A model generated the notes under the pieces. It ran no database searches and had not been told where the DNA came from. It was given only the letters and a program-made list of their open reading frames with translations. Positions 54,127-63,346 of a stretch of DNA of 64,000 nucleotides are shown here, piece after piece. The position numbers and the translations under genes are program-made. Source of the DNA: Limnohabitans sp. Rim11 (GTDB lineage: Bacteria; Pseudomonadota; Gammaproteobacteria; Burkholderiales; Burkholderiaceae_C); contig NZ_CXOM01000002.1 in NCBI RefSeq assembly GCF_001269365.1, forward strand, positions 839,440 to 903,439, in the 5' to 3' direction. The first letter of the stretch is position 1, and each line of letters opens with the position of its first letter.

Positions 54127-55680
54127 CTAATTCCAACTAACGGCAGCCATGTCATTGGCAAACACAGGCGAGCTAGACCACAAGCCCTTCAAGCCCTTTT
54201 TGTACACCGCCGTGTTGGTCGGGTTGAACAAAAACACATTGACCGCGTCGCTGGCAATCATGCGCTGCATGTCGCCAAACAATTTGGTGCGATCTTTGGC
54301 GCCTGTGGTTGCTGAATATTTGGTGGCCAAATCACGGAAGGCTTTGCTGTCGTAGCCCCAGTAGTACTGGGGGTTGGCGTAGTTCATAAAGTCGAGTGGC
54401 TCGACGTGGTTAATCACAGTCAGGTCAAAGTTGCCTTTGAAGGTACCGCCTAACCACTGTGCCCATTCGACGTTTTCAATTTTGGCCACAATGCCAACCT
54501 TGGCCAATTGGGCTGCCAGAATTTCGCCGCCTTTGCGAGCGTAGGGTGGTGGTGGCAAAGTGAGTGTGACGTTCAAGGGCGTTTGCACACCAGCTTCTTT
54601 TAAGAGCGCTTTGGCTTTTTCAATGTCAAAAGGATACTGACCTGTGAGGTCGACATAGCCTGCATCGGTGGGCGCCATGTGGCTGCCAATGGGTTTGGCC
54701 AAGCCTTCAAACACGCCATCAATGAAGGCTTTTTTGTCGATGGCATGCGACAGCGCACGGCGGACACGAACATCGTCAAAGGGCTTCTTTTTGTTGTTGA
54801 TGGTCATGATGCCTTTGCCGGCCGTATTGCCCATCTCCACCATGAAGCGTTTGTCGGCTTGAAATTGTTTCAGGCTTTGGGGCGATTGGAAACGCGGCAT
54901 GCCGTCAATGTCGCCGGCCAACAATGCGGCTACTTGAGCCGATGCATCGTTGATGAAGCGGAAAATGACGCGCTTGAGTTTGACGTTGGCGGCATCGCGG
55001 TAAGCATCCCATTTGCTAAGGGTGATGGCGGAGCCTTTGGCCCAGTTTTCTAATTTGTAAGGGCCGGTGCCCACGGGCTTGGTGGCCGCGGTTTCAGCAG
55101 TGCTTGGGTGCAAGATGACGGCGGTGTTCTCGCCCATGCGAAATAAAAAATTGCCATCGGGGTTGTTCAAAACCAAAACCACAGTGTGTGCATCGGGTGT
55201 GGAAATGTGCGCAATATTGTTGAACACAGCGCCTTTGGCTTTGTTGGTGCTTTTATCTGCCTTGGCTCTGTCAAAGCTGAACTTGACAGCGGCCGAATCA
55301 AAGCTGGCGCCGTCTTGAAACTTCACGCCTTTGCGCAGCTTGAAGGTGTAGGCCTTGCCATCTGCATCCATGACCCAGCTTTCAGCCAACAAAGGCGTGA
55401 TGCTGCCATCGACATTAATTTTGGTCAGGCCTTCTAAGATGTTGTAGTGAACCACCTCGCCAATGGCTGCGGCGGGGGCAGTCGTGGGGTCGAGACTGGT
55501 GGGCTCCAAAATCATGCCCAACACGACGCTGTCTTTGCGAGTTTGTGCTTGAGCGGGTGAACTGAAAACATACACACTGGCTGCAACACAGACAGTCAAA
55601 CCGATCATTGACAAAATTTGACGTTTAGAAGCGATTGTTGGCGCTTTGCTGGCAACTGCAGTTGAAGATAAAAATTTCAT
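54127..55680 (-). CDS. ABC peptide-type substrate-binding protein
   Basis: The 517-residue protein is an SBP_bac_5 (DppA/OppA-like) periplasmic binding protein. It has an N-terminal signal peptide with a hydrophobic core (about 24-40) and a cleavage site near AQAQT. The family motif region WVMDADGKAYTFKLRKGVKFQDG is clear. Ligands in this family range from peptides to nickel and opines, so the cargo cannot be stated. It is the last gene of the transporter set, 95 bases after the ATPase gene, and converges on the lyase gene. Confidence 0.92.
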   Translation of the reverse strand: MKFLSSTAVASKAPTIASKRQILSMIGLTVCVAASVYVFSSPAQAQTRKDSVVLGMILEPTSLDPTTAPAAAIGEVVHYNILEGLTKINVDGSITPLLAESWVMDADGKAYTFKLRKGVKFQDGASFDSAAVKFSFDRAKADKSTNKAKGAVFNNIAHISTPDAHTVVLVLNNPDGNFLFRMGENTAVILHPSTAETAATKPVGTGPYKLENWAKGSAITLSKWDAYRDAANVKLKRVIFRFINDASAQVAALLAGDIDGMPRFQSPQSLKQFQADKRFMVEMGNTAGKGIMTINNKKKPFDDVRVRRALSHAIDKKAFIDGVFEGLAKPIGSHMAPTDAGYVDLTGQYPFDIEKAKALLKEAGVQTPLNVTLTLPPPPYARKGGEILAAQLAKVGIVAKIENVEWAQWLGGTFKGNFDLTVINHVEPLDFMNYANPQYYWGYDSKAFRDLATKYSATTGAKDRTKLFGDMQRMIASDAVNVFLFNPTNTAVYKKGLKGLWSSSPVFANDMAAVSWN

Positions 55681-55775
55681 GCGTCGGTCCTTGATCGTTC
55701 AGTGATCGCTAGCAATTTAAAAATGTAAAAACTGATGCCCGCTTAAAACGTATTGGTTGCATGACCAGAGTGATC

Positions 55776-56573
55776 TCAATAGCCTGAATAACCTGGTACG
55801 GCAGCCAACAAAGTTTGCGTGCAAAGGTGCTTTGGATTTAAAAAAACCTCTTCAGTGGGGCCGCGCTCTACCGCGCAACCTTCCTGCAGCACCATCACTT
55901 CGTCACACATCAAGTTTACAACGGCCAAGTCGTGACTGACCAACAAATAACTCAGACCATGTTTGTCTTGCAAATCCATCATTAAATTAATAACTTGTGC
56001 TTGCACAGACACGTCTAGGGCGCTTAGGGGTTCGTCAGCCACTATCAAAGCGGGCCGAGTAATGAGTGCTCTGGCAATGGCAATTCGTTGTCTTTGGCCC
56101 CCAGAGAATTCGTGAGGGTATTTAAGCAAATCGGAAGAACGAAGGCCCACCTCTAAAAGGGCCGCCGCTGCAAGTTCGGTCATTTCAGATTTTGTTTTGT
56201 TCTGTAGCGGCTCGATGACAATTTGCAACACCGTTTGTCTTGGGTCTAGAGCACTGTAGGGGTCTTGAAAGACCATTTGAAAATTGGGTCTAATCTCTCT
56301 CAGTGCTTGGGGGCTGATGGCGTTTAAATCTTGACCCTTAAAAATCACTTGTCCTTGTGTGGGTTTTTCTAGGGCCATTACCAAGCGGGCCAGGGTTGAT
56401 TTGCCGGAGCCAGATTCACCAACAATGCCCAAGCTTCTTCCTGGGGCCAATTCAAAATGAATGTTTTGAAGGGCTTGCAAACTTCTCTGGGTTTCAAACC
56501 AAGAGGTGCGCGGCAAAGTGAAGGTGTGACTCAAGTCCTTCACTTCAAGCAAATGGTTGGTTGTCTGAATCAT
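55776..56573 (-). CDS. Peptide-type ABC ATPase (DppF-like)
   Basis: The 265-residue ATPase has Walker A GESGSGKSTL, the FQDPYSALDPRQTV block typical of oligopeptide transporters, signature LLKYPHEFSGGQRQRIAIARAL, and Walker B LIVADEPLSALD. It pairs with the upstream ATPase, whose gene it overlaps by four bases. The C-terminal zinc-finger-like extension of many DppF proteins is short here. Confidence 0.92.
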   Translation of the reverse strand: MIQTTNHLLEVKDLSHTFTLPRTSWFETQRSLQALQNIHFELAPGRSLGIVGESGSGKSTLARLVMALEKPTQGQVIFKGQDLNAISPQALREIRPNFQMVFQDPYSALDPRQTVLQIVIEPLQNKTKSEMTELAAAALLEVGLRSSDLLKYPHEFSGGQRQRIAIARALITRPALIVADEPLSALDVSVQAQVINLMMDLQDKHGLSYLLVSHDLAVVNLMCDEVMVLQEGCAVERGPTEEVFLNPKHLCTQTLLAAVPGYSGY

Positions 56574-57559
56574 GGCTGCATTTCAAACTGTTGCCACAAC
56601 GGACATCTCACCCAATGGTCAGTCGCATTGACTTGTAAGAGCGGTGGAGGCACTTCGCGACACGCATCAATGGCATGCGTGCATCGATCTGCAAAGGCAC
56701 AGGCAGTTGGCCAATTTGAAAGCTCGGGCACCTGGCCAGGAATGGTGGTTAAACGTGTACCGCGTTTTAAGCCAAGCTGTGGCCTGGCTGCAAACAAGCC
56801 TTGTGTGTAGGGATGTTTTCGATGTTGAAACAGGGCTTCAGTGGGTGCGGTTTCAACCACAGCTCCGCCGTACATCACCATCACGCGGTCGACCTGATCT
56901 TGCATCAAACCCAAATCGTGACTGATCAGCAGCAAGCCCATGCCATCTTCAGAAACCAATTGTGAAATGAGTGCCAAGACCTCTTTTTGCACTGTGACGT
57001 CCAATGCCGTGGTGGGCTCATCGGCAATCAAGATGTCAGGCCCACATGCCAGTGCCATGGCAATCATGACGCGCTGACGTTGGCCACCAGACAATTGGTG
57101 CGGATAGGCCAACAAACGCTCTTTGGCACGCGACAGCTGCACACGTTCTAGCAACTCTAGGGCACGCATTTTGGCCGCGCTAACTTGCATGCCTTGATGC
57201 AGCAACAAAGGCTCTGCAATTTGTTGCCAAATGGGTTGCAAGGGGTTGAGGGCCGTCATGGGCTCCTGAAAAATCATGCCCATGCGCGCACCTCGGATTT
57301 TGCACATGTCGACATCTGACATGCCCCTCAATTCGGTGCCATTGAGTTTGATCGAACCTTCAAGCTTTGAGCGCAAGGGCAAAAGACCCATGATGGCCAA
57401 GGCCGTTAAAGATTTGCCGCAGCCACTCTCGCCTATGAGGCCTATTTTTTCGCCGCGCTGCATGTCAAAGTTCAAGCCTCGAAGTGCGGCCACTTGCCCT
57501 TGCTCAGTTTCTAAGGAAACTTGCAAGTTCTGAATGGACAGGAGGGGCGTGTGGTTCAT
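56570..57559 (-). CDS. Peptide-type ABC ATPase (DppD-like)
   Basis: The 329-residue ATPase has Walker A GESGCGKSLTALA, signature YPHQLSGGQRQRVMIAMAL, Walker B ILIADEPTTALD and the C-terminal oligopeptide-transporter extension containing cysteines (ACAFADRCTHAIDAC, then VRCPLW), which binds an iron-sulfur cluster in some relatives. It is encoded between the permease and the second ATPase genes. Confidence 0.92.
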   Translation of the reverse strand: MNHTPLLSIQNLQVSLETEQGQVAALRGLNFDMQRGEKIGLIGESGCGKSLTALAIMGLLPLRSKLEGSIKLNGTELRGMSDVDMCKIRGARMGMIFQEPMTALNPLQPIWQQIAEPLLLHQGMQVSAAKMRALELLERVQLSRAKERLLAYPHQLSGGQRQRVMIAMALACGPDILIADEPTTALDVTVQKEVLALISQLVSEDGMGLLLISHDLGLMQDQVDRVMVMYGGAVVETAPTEALFQHRKHPYTQGLFAARPQLGLKRGTRLTTIPGQVPELSNWPTACAFADRCTHAIDACREVPPPLLQVNATDHWVRCPLWQQFEMQP

Positions 57560-57566
57560 AGCCTAC

Positions 57567-58421
57567 TTATCTCAACCTGGCCAAGCGCGGGTCCATCAAA
57601 TCGCGCAGGCCATCGCCTAGCAAGTTGAACCCGAGCACCGCAATGGCAATGGCCATGCCGGGGTACACAGCCAGCCATGGTGCTTGAAACATTTGCGATT
57701 GCGCTTCGTTCAACATCCGTCCCCAACTGGGTTGAGGCGGTTGTGTGCCCAAGCCGAGATACGACAAGGCCGCCTCCGCCAAAATGGCAATGGCAAATTG
57801 AACAGAGGCTTGCACAATCAAGACGCTGGCCATGTTGGGCAGCACATGCATCCATGTGATGCGCCACTCAGATTTGCCGGCAGCCTTGGCAGCCAAGGCG
57901 TAATCGCGTGTCCAGATGGCGTTGGCCGCGCCGCGCGTAATGCGTGCAAACACTGGAATGTTAAAAATACCAATGGCTGTGATGCTGATGACCAAGCCAG
58001 GCCCGTAGATGGCAGTCAACAAAATGGCCGACAGCAGCGCAGGAAATGCAAACGTGAAATCGGAAGCGCGCATGATGACTTCTTCGGTCGATCCCCGCTT
58101 GGCAGAAGCCAGCAAGCCCAGCGGTACGCCAACACCTAAGCCAATACCCACTGCAATCACACCCACCAACAATGTGTTTTGACTGCCCACCCACAGCAAA
58201 GAGGCAATGTCTCTTCCCAGGCTGTCAGTCCCCAGCCAATGCTGTGCGCTGGGTGAGGCCAATTTATTGGGAATATCTATTTCAGCCACGTTGTACGGCG
58301 ACCAAAATACGGACAGCACTGCGCAAAAAATCAGTACCAACAAAATACAGAAACCCGTGACAAAGCTCGGATGTTTCAGCGCGCGTGTCCATGCGCTCAT
58401 GACAAGAGTGTTGCTGCGCAT
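57567..58421 (-). CDS. Peptide-type ABC permease (DppC-like)
   Basis: The 284-residue inner membrane protein has six predicted helices, the DppC-type N-terminal segment with HWLGTDSLGRDIASLLWVGSQ, and the coupling-loop ALAAKAAGKSEWRITWMHVLPN. The ATG at 58421 overlaps the stop codon of the other permease gene (TGATG), which is better than a longer start at 58460 inside that gene. Confidence 0.92.
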   Translation of the reverse strand: MRSNTLVMSAWTRALKHPSFVTGFCILLVLIFCAVLSVFWSPYNVAEIDIPNKLASPSAQHWLGTDSLGRDIASLLWVGSQNTLLVGVIAVGIGLGVGVPLGLLASAKRGSTEEVIMRASDFTFAFPALLSAILLTAIYGPGLVISITAIGIFNIPVFARITRGAANAIWTRDYALAAKAAGKSEWRITWMHVLPNMASVLIVQASVQFAIAILAEAALSYLGLGTQPPQPSWGRMLNEAQSQMFQAPWLAVYPGMAIAIAVLGFNLLGDGLRDLMDPRLARLR

Positions 58422-59386
58422 CACGTGTTGACTCCGTCTTGAAGTCTGGGATCGATCCATGCATACAAGATGTCAATCAAGAAATTGATGGCAATGACCA
58501 TGGCCGCCAACAACATGACCACATCGCGCACCACCACCAAGTCACGGTTGGCAATGGCCTGAAAAATAAGGCGTCCAATGCCTGGCAGGACAAACACGTT
58601 TTCAATCACAATGGCACTGGTAATGAGGTTGCCAAATTGCAAACCCATGATGGTGACCACAGGAATCATGGCATTGCGAAGCACATGGCGCCACAGCACT
58701 TGCTGCTTGGTTAGACCCTTGGCACGTGCCGTGCGCACATAGTCTTCACCCATCGATTCAATGACAGCCGAACGCGTGACGCGCGTGAGAATGGCCGTTT
58801 GCACTGCTGCCAATGCCACAGCGGGCAAGATCAAGGCGCTGAGTGCTGGTAGCAAGCCGCCGCCAGCCTCTTCCGTCCATCCTGGAAACCCGCCTGCACT
58901 GACCCACTGCAGCTGCACTGCAAACAACAAGATCAACAGAATGGCCAACCAAAAGTTAGGAATGGCCAGACCCAATTGGCTCAATGTCATGACACCCATA
59001 TCGGCAGACGTATTGTGTTTGGAGGCGGCATACAAACCCAAACTCACAGCAACGCCCACTGTGATCAGCATGGCCAATACAGCCAAGGGCAGGGTCACCT
59101 GAAGCCGCTCTGTGATGAGCTCAAGCGTGGGGGTGCTGTAGGAAATACTCAGACCCGATTGGCCTTGGAGCAAACCGCCTGCCCATTCAACATACCGAGT
59201 GAGGGCGGGTTGGTGAAGCCCTAGTTTTTCTTCCATGGCCGCCAAGGACTCGGGGGTGGCGGTTTCGCCCAAAATTACCTGTGCAGCATTGCCCGGCAGC
59301 CATTCCAAAATACCAAAAACCACCACCGACGTGACCGCCAAAGTGATGAAAAAACTCAGCAAACGTTGAAGCACAAATGAAGACAA
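58421..59386 (-). CDS. Peptide-type ABC permease (DppB-like)
   Basis: The 321-residue permease has six predicted helices, the DppB-type start (LQRLLSFFITLAVTSVVVF), the MEEKLGLHQP segment and the coupling region DYVRTARAKGLTKQQVLWRHVLRN. It is the first gene of the permease - permease - ATPase - ATPase - binding protein operon and diverges from the S58 hydrolase gene across an 83-base gap that must contain the promoters of both. Confidence 0.92.
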   Translation of the reverse strand: MSSFVLQRLLSFFITLAVTSVVVFGILEWLPGNAAQVILGETATPESLAAMEEKLGLHQPALTRYVEWAGGLLQGQSGLSISYSTPTLELITERLQVTLPLAVLAMLITVGVAVSLGLYAASKHNTSADMGVMTLSQLGLAIPNFWLAILLILLFAVQLQWVSAGGFPGWTEEAGGGLLPALSALILPAVALAAVQTAILTRVTRSAVIESMGEDYVRTARAKGLTKQQVLWRHVLRNAMIPVVTIMGLQFGNLITSAIVIENVFVLPGIGRLIFQAIANRDLVVVRDVVMLLAAMVIAINFLIDILYAWIDPRLQDGVNT

Positions 59387-59469
59387 GCGTTATCCTTGCA
59401 ACTTCAAATGGGAATGCAGGGTTGGCCCAACTGTTTTGAACCATTGGCGCATCGATAAAAGGTTTTCAA

Positions 59470-60549
59470 ATGACATCGCAGAACATTGTAAACATCCGCC
59501 TTAGCGAACGTGCCAATCCGCATTACGGAAGCATTGCCGACATTGCGGGATTGCACCTCGGCCATTTCACTTCAACCCAAAGGCTCACAGGCTGTTCCGT
59601 TGTTTTAGCGCCCCAAGGGGCCGTGGGCGGCGTGGATGTTCGGGGCGCTGCGCCCGGTACCCGCGAAACCGACTTGCTGGATCCCACCAATTTGGTCGAC
59701 AAAGTCCATGCCGTGCTGTTATCGGGCGGCAGTGCTTTTGGCTTGGACGCCGCCAGCGGCGTCATGCGTTGGCTAGACGAGCGCAACATGGGGTTTCAAA
59801 CGGGTCATGGCTGTGTGCCCATCGTGCCCGCTGCCGTGTTGTTCGATTTGCCCATGGTGCGTGAAGGCGACAATCCCAAAATTAGGCCCGATGCTGCTGC
59901 GGGTTATGCCGCTTGCGACGATGCGCTCTACCAAAAACCCTTGTCTGCCAGTGCCATGCGCTCCATGGTGCCTCCTATGTCGGGCAATGTGGGGGCTGGT
60001 GCCGGCGCAGTGGTGGGTAAGTTGTTTGGCCTTCATCGAGCCATGAAGGGCGGTATTGGCCATGCGTTGGTTCGTGTTGGCCCCTGGCAAGTGGGGGCCA
60101 TGGTGGCCTGCAATGCCGTGGGCGATGTCATCGATCCGCTGACAGGTCAAACTTTGGCGGGCGCGCGCACTTCAGATGGCACGAGGTTGCTCAATACCCA
60201 ACAAGCTTTGTTGGCCGGTCAAACAGCGGCTGCGCCTTTGTCTGGCACCAACACCACCATTGGCGTGGTGGCCACCAACGCCACTTTGAACAAAGCGCAG
60301 GCCAAGCGCTTGGCCATGAGTGCGCACGACGGTTTTGCTAGAAGTATCAGGCCAGCTCACACCACACTGGATGGCGACACTTTGTTTGCCATGGCCACGT
60401 GTGCAGAGACAGCGCCTGCCGACATGTTGCTATTGACCGTGATGGCGGCCGAAGCGACAGCGCAAGCCACTGTGAATGCCATTTTGTTTGCCAACGGCGT
60501 TCACAGTTTGAAAGGCTATTTGCCGGCTGCTTTGGAACTCAATCCTTGA
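59470..60549 (+). CDS. P1/S58-family N-terminal-nucleophile hydrolase (NylC/DmpA-like)
   Basis: The 359-residue protein belongs to family S58 (DmpA, beta-aminopeptidases, NylC), which self-cleaves into two chains and uses the new N-terminal residue as nucleophile to hydrolyse amide bonds. Conserved blocks are GSIADIAGLHLGHF, GVDVRGAAPGTRETDLL, LLSGGSAFGLDAASGV and NVGAGAGAVVGK. The cleavage region reads SGTNTTIGVVATNA, so Asn261/Thr262 is the predicted scissile site, like Asn266/Thr267 in NylC, rather than the Gly-Ser site of DmpA. Located beside a peptide-type transporter, it may hydrolyse imported beta-peptides or other amides. Confidence 0.9.
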   Translation: MTSQNIVNIRLSERANPHYGSIADIAGLHLGHFTSTQRLTGCSVVLAPQGAVGGVDVRGAAPGTRETDLLDPTNLVDKVHAVLLSGGSAFGLDAASGVMRWLDERNMGFQTGHGCVPIVPAAVLFDLPMVREGDNPKIRPDAAAGYAACDDALYQKPLSASAMRSMVPPMSGNVGAGAGAVVGKLFGLHRAMKGGIGHALVRVGPWQVGAMVACNAVGDVIDPLTGQTLAGARTSDGTRLLNTQQALLAGQTAAAPLSGTNTTIGVVATNATLNKAQAKRLAMSAHDGFARSIRPAHTTLDGDTLFAMATCAETAPADMLLLTVMAAEATAQATVNAILFANGVHSLKGYLPAALELNP

Positions 60550-60555
60550 TTGAAT

Positions 60556-61716
60556 TTATTCCACGCTAAACGTCAGGCCCGCATGCGACTGCAAACGGGC
60601 AATGAGCGCATGGCCCATGGCCGAAGCCGGGGTCCAGAAGCCGCCCTTGGTGTTGGGCGCATCTTTGAGCAAGCAGATGGCCGCTTCGGCAATCATTTTG
60701 GAAGTGCTACCGTAACCTGGATCGCGGTCGCCTTTGACGCCAACCTTCACAGACTGACCTTGCTCGTTGCTCGCAATGAACAGCACGTCGTAGCTACCCG
60801 CTTCGCGCTCAGCCTTGGAAGGGCCTTCACCGGGTTTGAGTTTGTCCTCGCTCATGCTCTTGTCTTGGGCAATGGCGTTGGCAATGGCTTCGCCTTTTTC
60901 ACCAGGTCCGGTCACGATCATTTCGTCGTACACAAAGTCTGAGCCCCAAACATGGTTCAACAAAAAGTTGGAGCGGTGCACATTGCGGGTGTTGATGGTG
61001 GCCATGATGAAAGGCGCAACCCACACGCCCATTACGTCGTCCAACATGGGCTTGTGGCCTGTAGGCTGTTTAGGGCCTTCAAAACCGGGGGTGAGCGAGA
61101 AGGGGTTTTTGAGCAAATCAATGACGCCAGGCTGCGTGGCGGCTGCAGCCATGGTGGCCTTGAAGCTGGCTGCCGTGCCACCAGAGAAAGTGCCCTTCAT
61201 TTTGCGCACACGACCGCGGACGCGAGGTGCAGGCTTGCCGAAGCGTTTGGTCATTTCGTCTTGCGCCATGAACACGCCAAGGTCAAAGGGGCTGGAGTCG
61301 AAGCCACATGAGAAGACTAAGCGGGCGCCACTTTTTTCGGCGGCTGCTTGGTGTTGGTCAATCATGTGGCGCATCCATGCGGGTTCGCCGCACAAGTCGA
61401 CATAGTCCACACCGGATTCGGCGCAGGCTTTGACCAATTCGTTGCCGTACAGCTGGTATGGGCCCACGGCAGAAATGACCAAGCGAGTGCGAGACATGAG
61501 CGATTTCAATGACGCTTCGTCGCTGCTTTCAATCACCACCAGAGGTGTGGTGGCTGGCGCCCCAATTTCGTCGCGCACGGCTTGCAGCTTGTCGAGGCTG
61601 CGGCCGCCCATGGCCCATGTGAGGCCGGTGTCGGCGCGGGTTAACAAATACTCTGCAATGAGGCGGCCCGTAAAGCCAGTGGCGCCGTGCACCACGATGT
61701 CAAATTCTTTGGTCAT
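60556..61716 (-). CDS. Saccharopine dehydrogenase-like trans-enoyl reductase family protein
   Basis: The 386-residue protein has a Rossmann NAD(P)-binding start (DIVVHGATGFTGRLIAEYLL) and the saccharopine dehydrogenase_NADP domain, with the DLCGEPAWMRHMIDQHQ and FSCGFDSSPFDLGVF blocks. It resembles mycobacterial trans-acting enoyl reductases and human SCCPDH-like proteins; the substrate in proteobacteria is unknown. It begins eight bases after a small AT-rich gene, has no ribosome binding site of its own, and converges on the S58 hydrolase gene. Confidence 0.87.
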   Translation of the reverse strand: MTKEFDIVVHGATGFTGRLIAEYLLTRADTGLTWAMGGRSLDKLQAVRDEIGAPATTPLVVIESSDEASLKSLMSRTRLVISAVGPYQLYGNELVKACAESGVDYVDLCGEPAWMRHMIDQHQAAAEKSGARLVFSCGFDSSPFDLGVFMAQDEMTKRFGKPAPRVRGRVRKMKGTFSGGTAASFKATMAAAATQPGVIDLLKNPFSLTPGFEGPKQPTGHKPMLDDVMGVWVAPFIMATINTRNVHRSNFLLNHVWGSDFVYDEMIVTGPGEKGEAIANAIAQDKSMSEDKLKPGEGPSKAEREAGSYDVLFIASNEQGQSVKVGVKGDRDPGYGSTSKMIAEAAICLLKDAPNTKGGFWTPASAMGHALIARLQSHAGLTFSVE

Positions 61717-61724
61717 GCTTAAAA

Positions 61725-61898
61725 TTATTTTGATTCAATTAAAACTTCGCGAGTTAAGCTAATTTCTCGTTCTAGTTTGATATCTTGATTTTGAAAAAGT
61801 GGTGAATTTTTTATGAACTCATTCAGATTCTGCGTTTTTGCAAGACCTACTGTTTCCTGAATGCTCATTTGAATAGTTTTAGGTTGCAAAGTGTCCAT
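61725..61898 (-). CDS. Small AT-rich gene, 57-residue protein
   Basis: A 58-codon frame runs from ATG 61898 to TAA 61725, with a good ribosome binding site (AGAGGAAA, five bases before the ATG). The product is polar and probably helical (MDTLQPKTIQMSIQ at the start; Gln-, Lys- and Glu-rich), with no signal or membrane segment. Base composition is far lower in GC than its neighbours. It ends eight bases before the enoyl-reductase-like gene, which has no ribosome binding site, so translation of that gene may depend on this frame. I recognise no family. Confidence 0.6.
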   Translation of the reverse strand: MDTLQPKTIQMSIQETVGLAKTQNLNEFIKNSPLFQNQDIKLEREISLTREVLIESK

Positions 61899-61969
61899 TG
61901 AATTTCCTCTGCATTTTTTTGCAATCTTAAATTAAGCATCAAATATTATTTTTTGTACATCGAAATTTT

Positions 61970-63322
61970 TCAAGGCCAATATTGAACGCCAATACCAATT
62001 AAGCCACATGATCCAATCACCTGCATCACATTGCGCTTATATTTAAATAAGGCAATGGCAGCGCCTAACGCAATGAGGGCAGATGGCACATCCATCGCAT
62101 CACCAAAGCCCTTTGGCCAAAGTGTGTGATAACCAAAGAACAAGGCCAAATTCAAAATGACCCCCACCACTGCAGCCGTGATGGCAGTCAGTGAGGCCGT
62201 GAATTTCAAATCGTTGTGAGTGCTCTCAACAAATGGCCCACCTGCCAAGATGAAAATAAAGGAAGGCAGAAACGTGAACCAAGTGACCACTGTGGCTGCC
62301 AATGCGCCTGCTAAAAACAAACTGTCTGGCCCCAATACAGCTTTGACATAGCCGCCTACAAAGCCAACATAGGCCACCACCATGATGAGTGGTCCAGGGG
62401 TGGTTTCGCCCAAGGCCAAGCCATCGATCATTTGCGTGGCAGTGACCCAGCCAAACTGTTCTACCGCGCCTTGGTATACGTAAGGTAGCACGGCATACGC
62501 GCCACCAAATGTGAGAAGTGCTGCTTTGGTAAAAAACCAACTCATTTGCGTGAGGGTGTGATCCCAGCCGTATTGCACAGACAGTAAAGTCATAGGGACA
62601 CACCACAAAACGGCACCTGTCAATAACACCTTCAGCAAACGCTTCCAAGTGAACACAGCATGGGAGGGTGTGGGCGTGTCATCGTCAAGCAACGCTGGAC
62701 CCAGAGCTGTTTGGGAACTGGCATGTCCACCACCCGTAGCGAATGAAGCCGGTGACATGCGCCCTCCCACAAAGCCAATGACTGCTGCTGCCAAGACGAT
62801 GAAAGGGAAGGGTACGTTCAGTGCAAAGATGGTCACAAAGCTGGCAGCTGCAATGGCTATCAAAAAGTTATTCTTCAATGCCCGCGAGCCAATGCGGTGT
62901 GCAGCTTGCACCACGATGGCCGTGACGGCTGGCTTGATGCCATAAAACAAACCCGCCACCCATGAGACATGCTCGTACGCAATATAGAGCCAAGACAAAC
63001 CGATCAGCATGAACAGCGAGGGCAATACAAACAAGACGCCCGCTGCAATACCGCCACGCGTTTTGTGCATCAACCAACCAATGTAAGTGGCCAGTTGTTG
63101 CGCTTCAGGCCCAGGCAAGACCATACAGTAATTGAGCGCATGCAAAAAGCGTTTTTCTGACAACCAGCGCCTGCGCACCACCAGCTCTTCGTGCATGATC
63201 GCAATTTGGCCAGCAGGCCCACCAAAGCTGATGAAGCCCAGTTTGATCCAGAACTTCAAAGCCTGCCAAAAGCTAACAGCGGCAGGTGCTTCAGTGGGTA
63301 AGTTTGGATGCGCTGAGTTCAT
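61970..63322 (-). CDS. chrA: Chromate efflux transporter ChrA
   Basis: The 450-residue inner membrane protein has two tandem CHR domains: the first with FISFGGPAGQIAIMHEELV and LPGPEAQQLATYIGW, the second with LTFGGAYAVLPYV and TTPGPLIMVVAYVGF. Long-chain CHR proteins export chromate; some relatives move other anions. No chrB regulator or chrC is near. It ends 71 bases before the small AT-rich gene, and its start is 24 bases after the monooxygenase gene, so it may be cotranscribed with that gene. Confidence 0.92.
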   Translation of the reverse strand: MNSAHPNLPTEAPAAVSFWQALKFWIKLGFISFGGPAGQIAIMHEELVVRRRWLSEKRFLHALNYCMVLPGPEAQQLATYIGWLMHKTRGGIAAGVLFVLPSLFMLIGLSWLYIAYEHVSWVAGLFYGIKPAVTAIVVQAAHRIGSRALKNNFLIAIAAASFVTIFALNVPFPFIVLAAAVIGFVGGRMSPASFATGGGHASSQTALGPALLDDDTPTPSHAVFTWKRLLKVLLTGAVLWCVPMTLLSVQYGWDHTLTQMSWFFTKAALLTFGGAYAVLPYVYQGAVEQFGWVTATQMIDGLALGETTPGPLIMVVAYVGFVGGYVKAVLGPDSLFLAGALAATVVTWFTFLPSFIFILAGGPFVESTHNDLKFTASLTAITAAVVGVILNLALFFGYHTLWPKGFGDAMDVPSALIALGAAIALFKYKRNVMQVIGSCGLIGIGVQYWP

Positions 63323-63346
63323 CCAAAGAGTTTAGCGCTTGAATGC

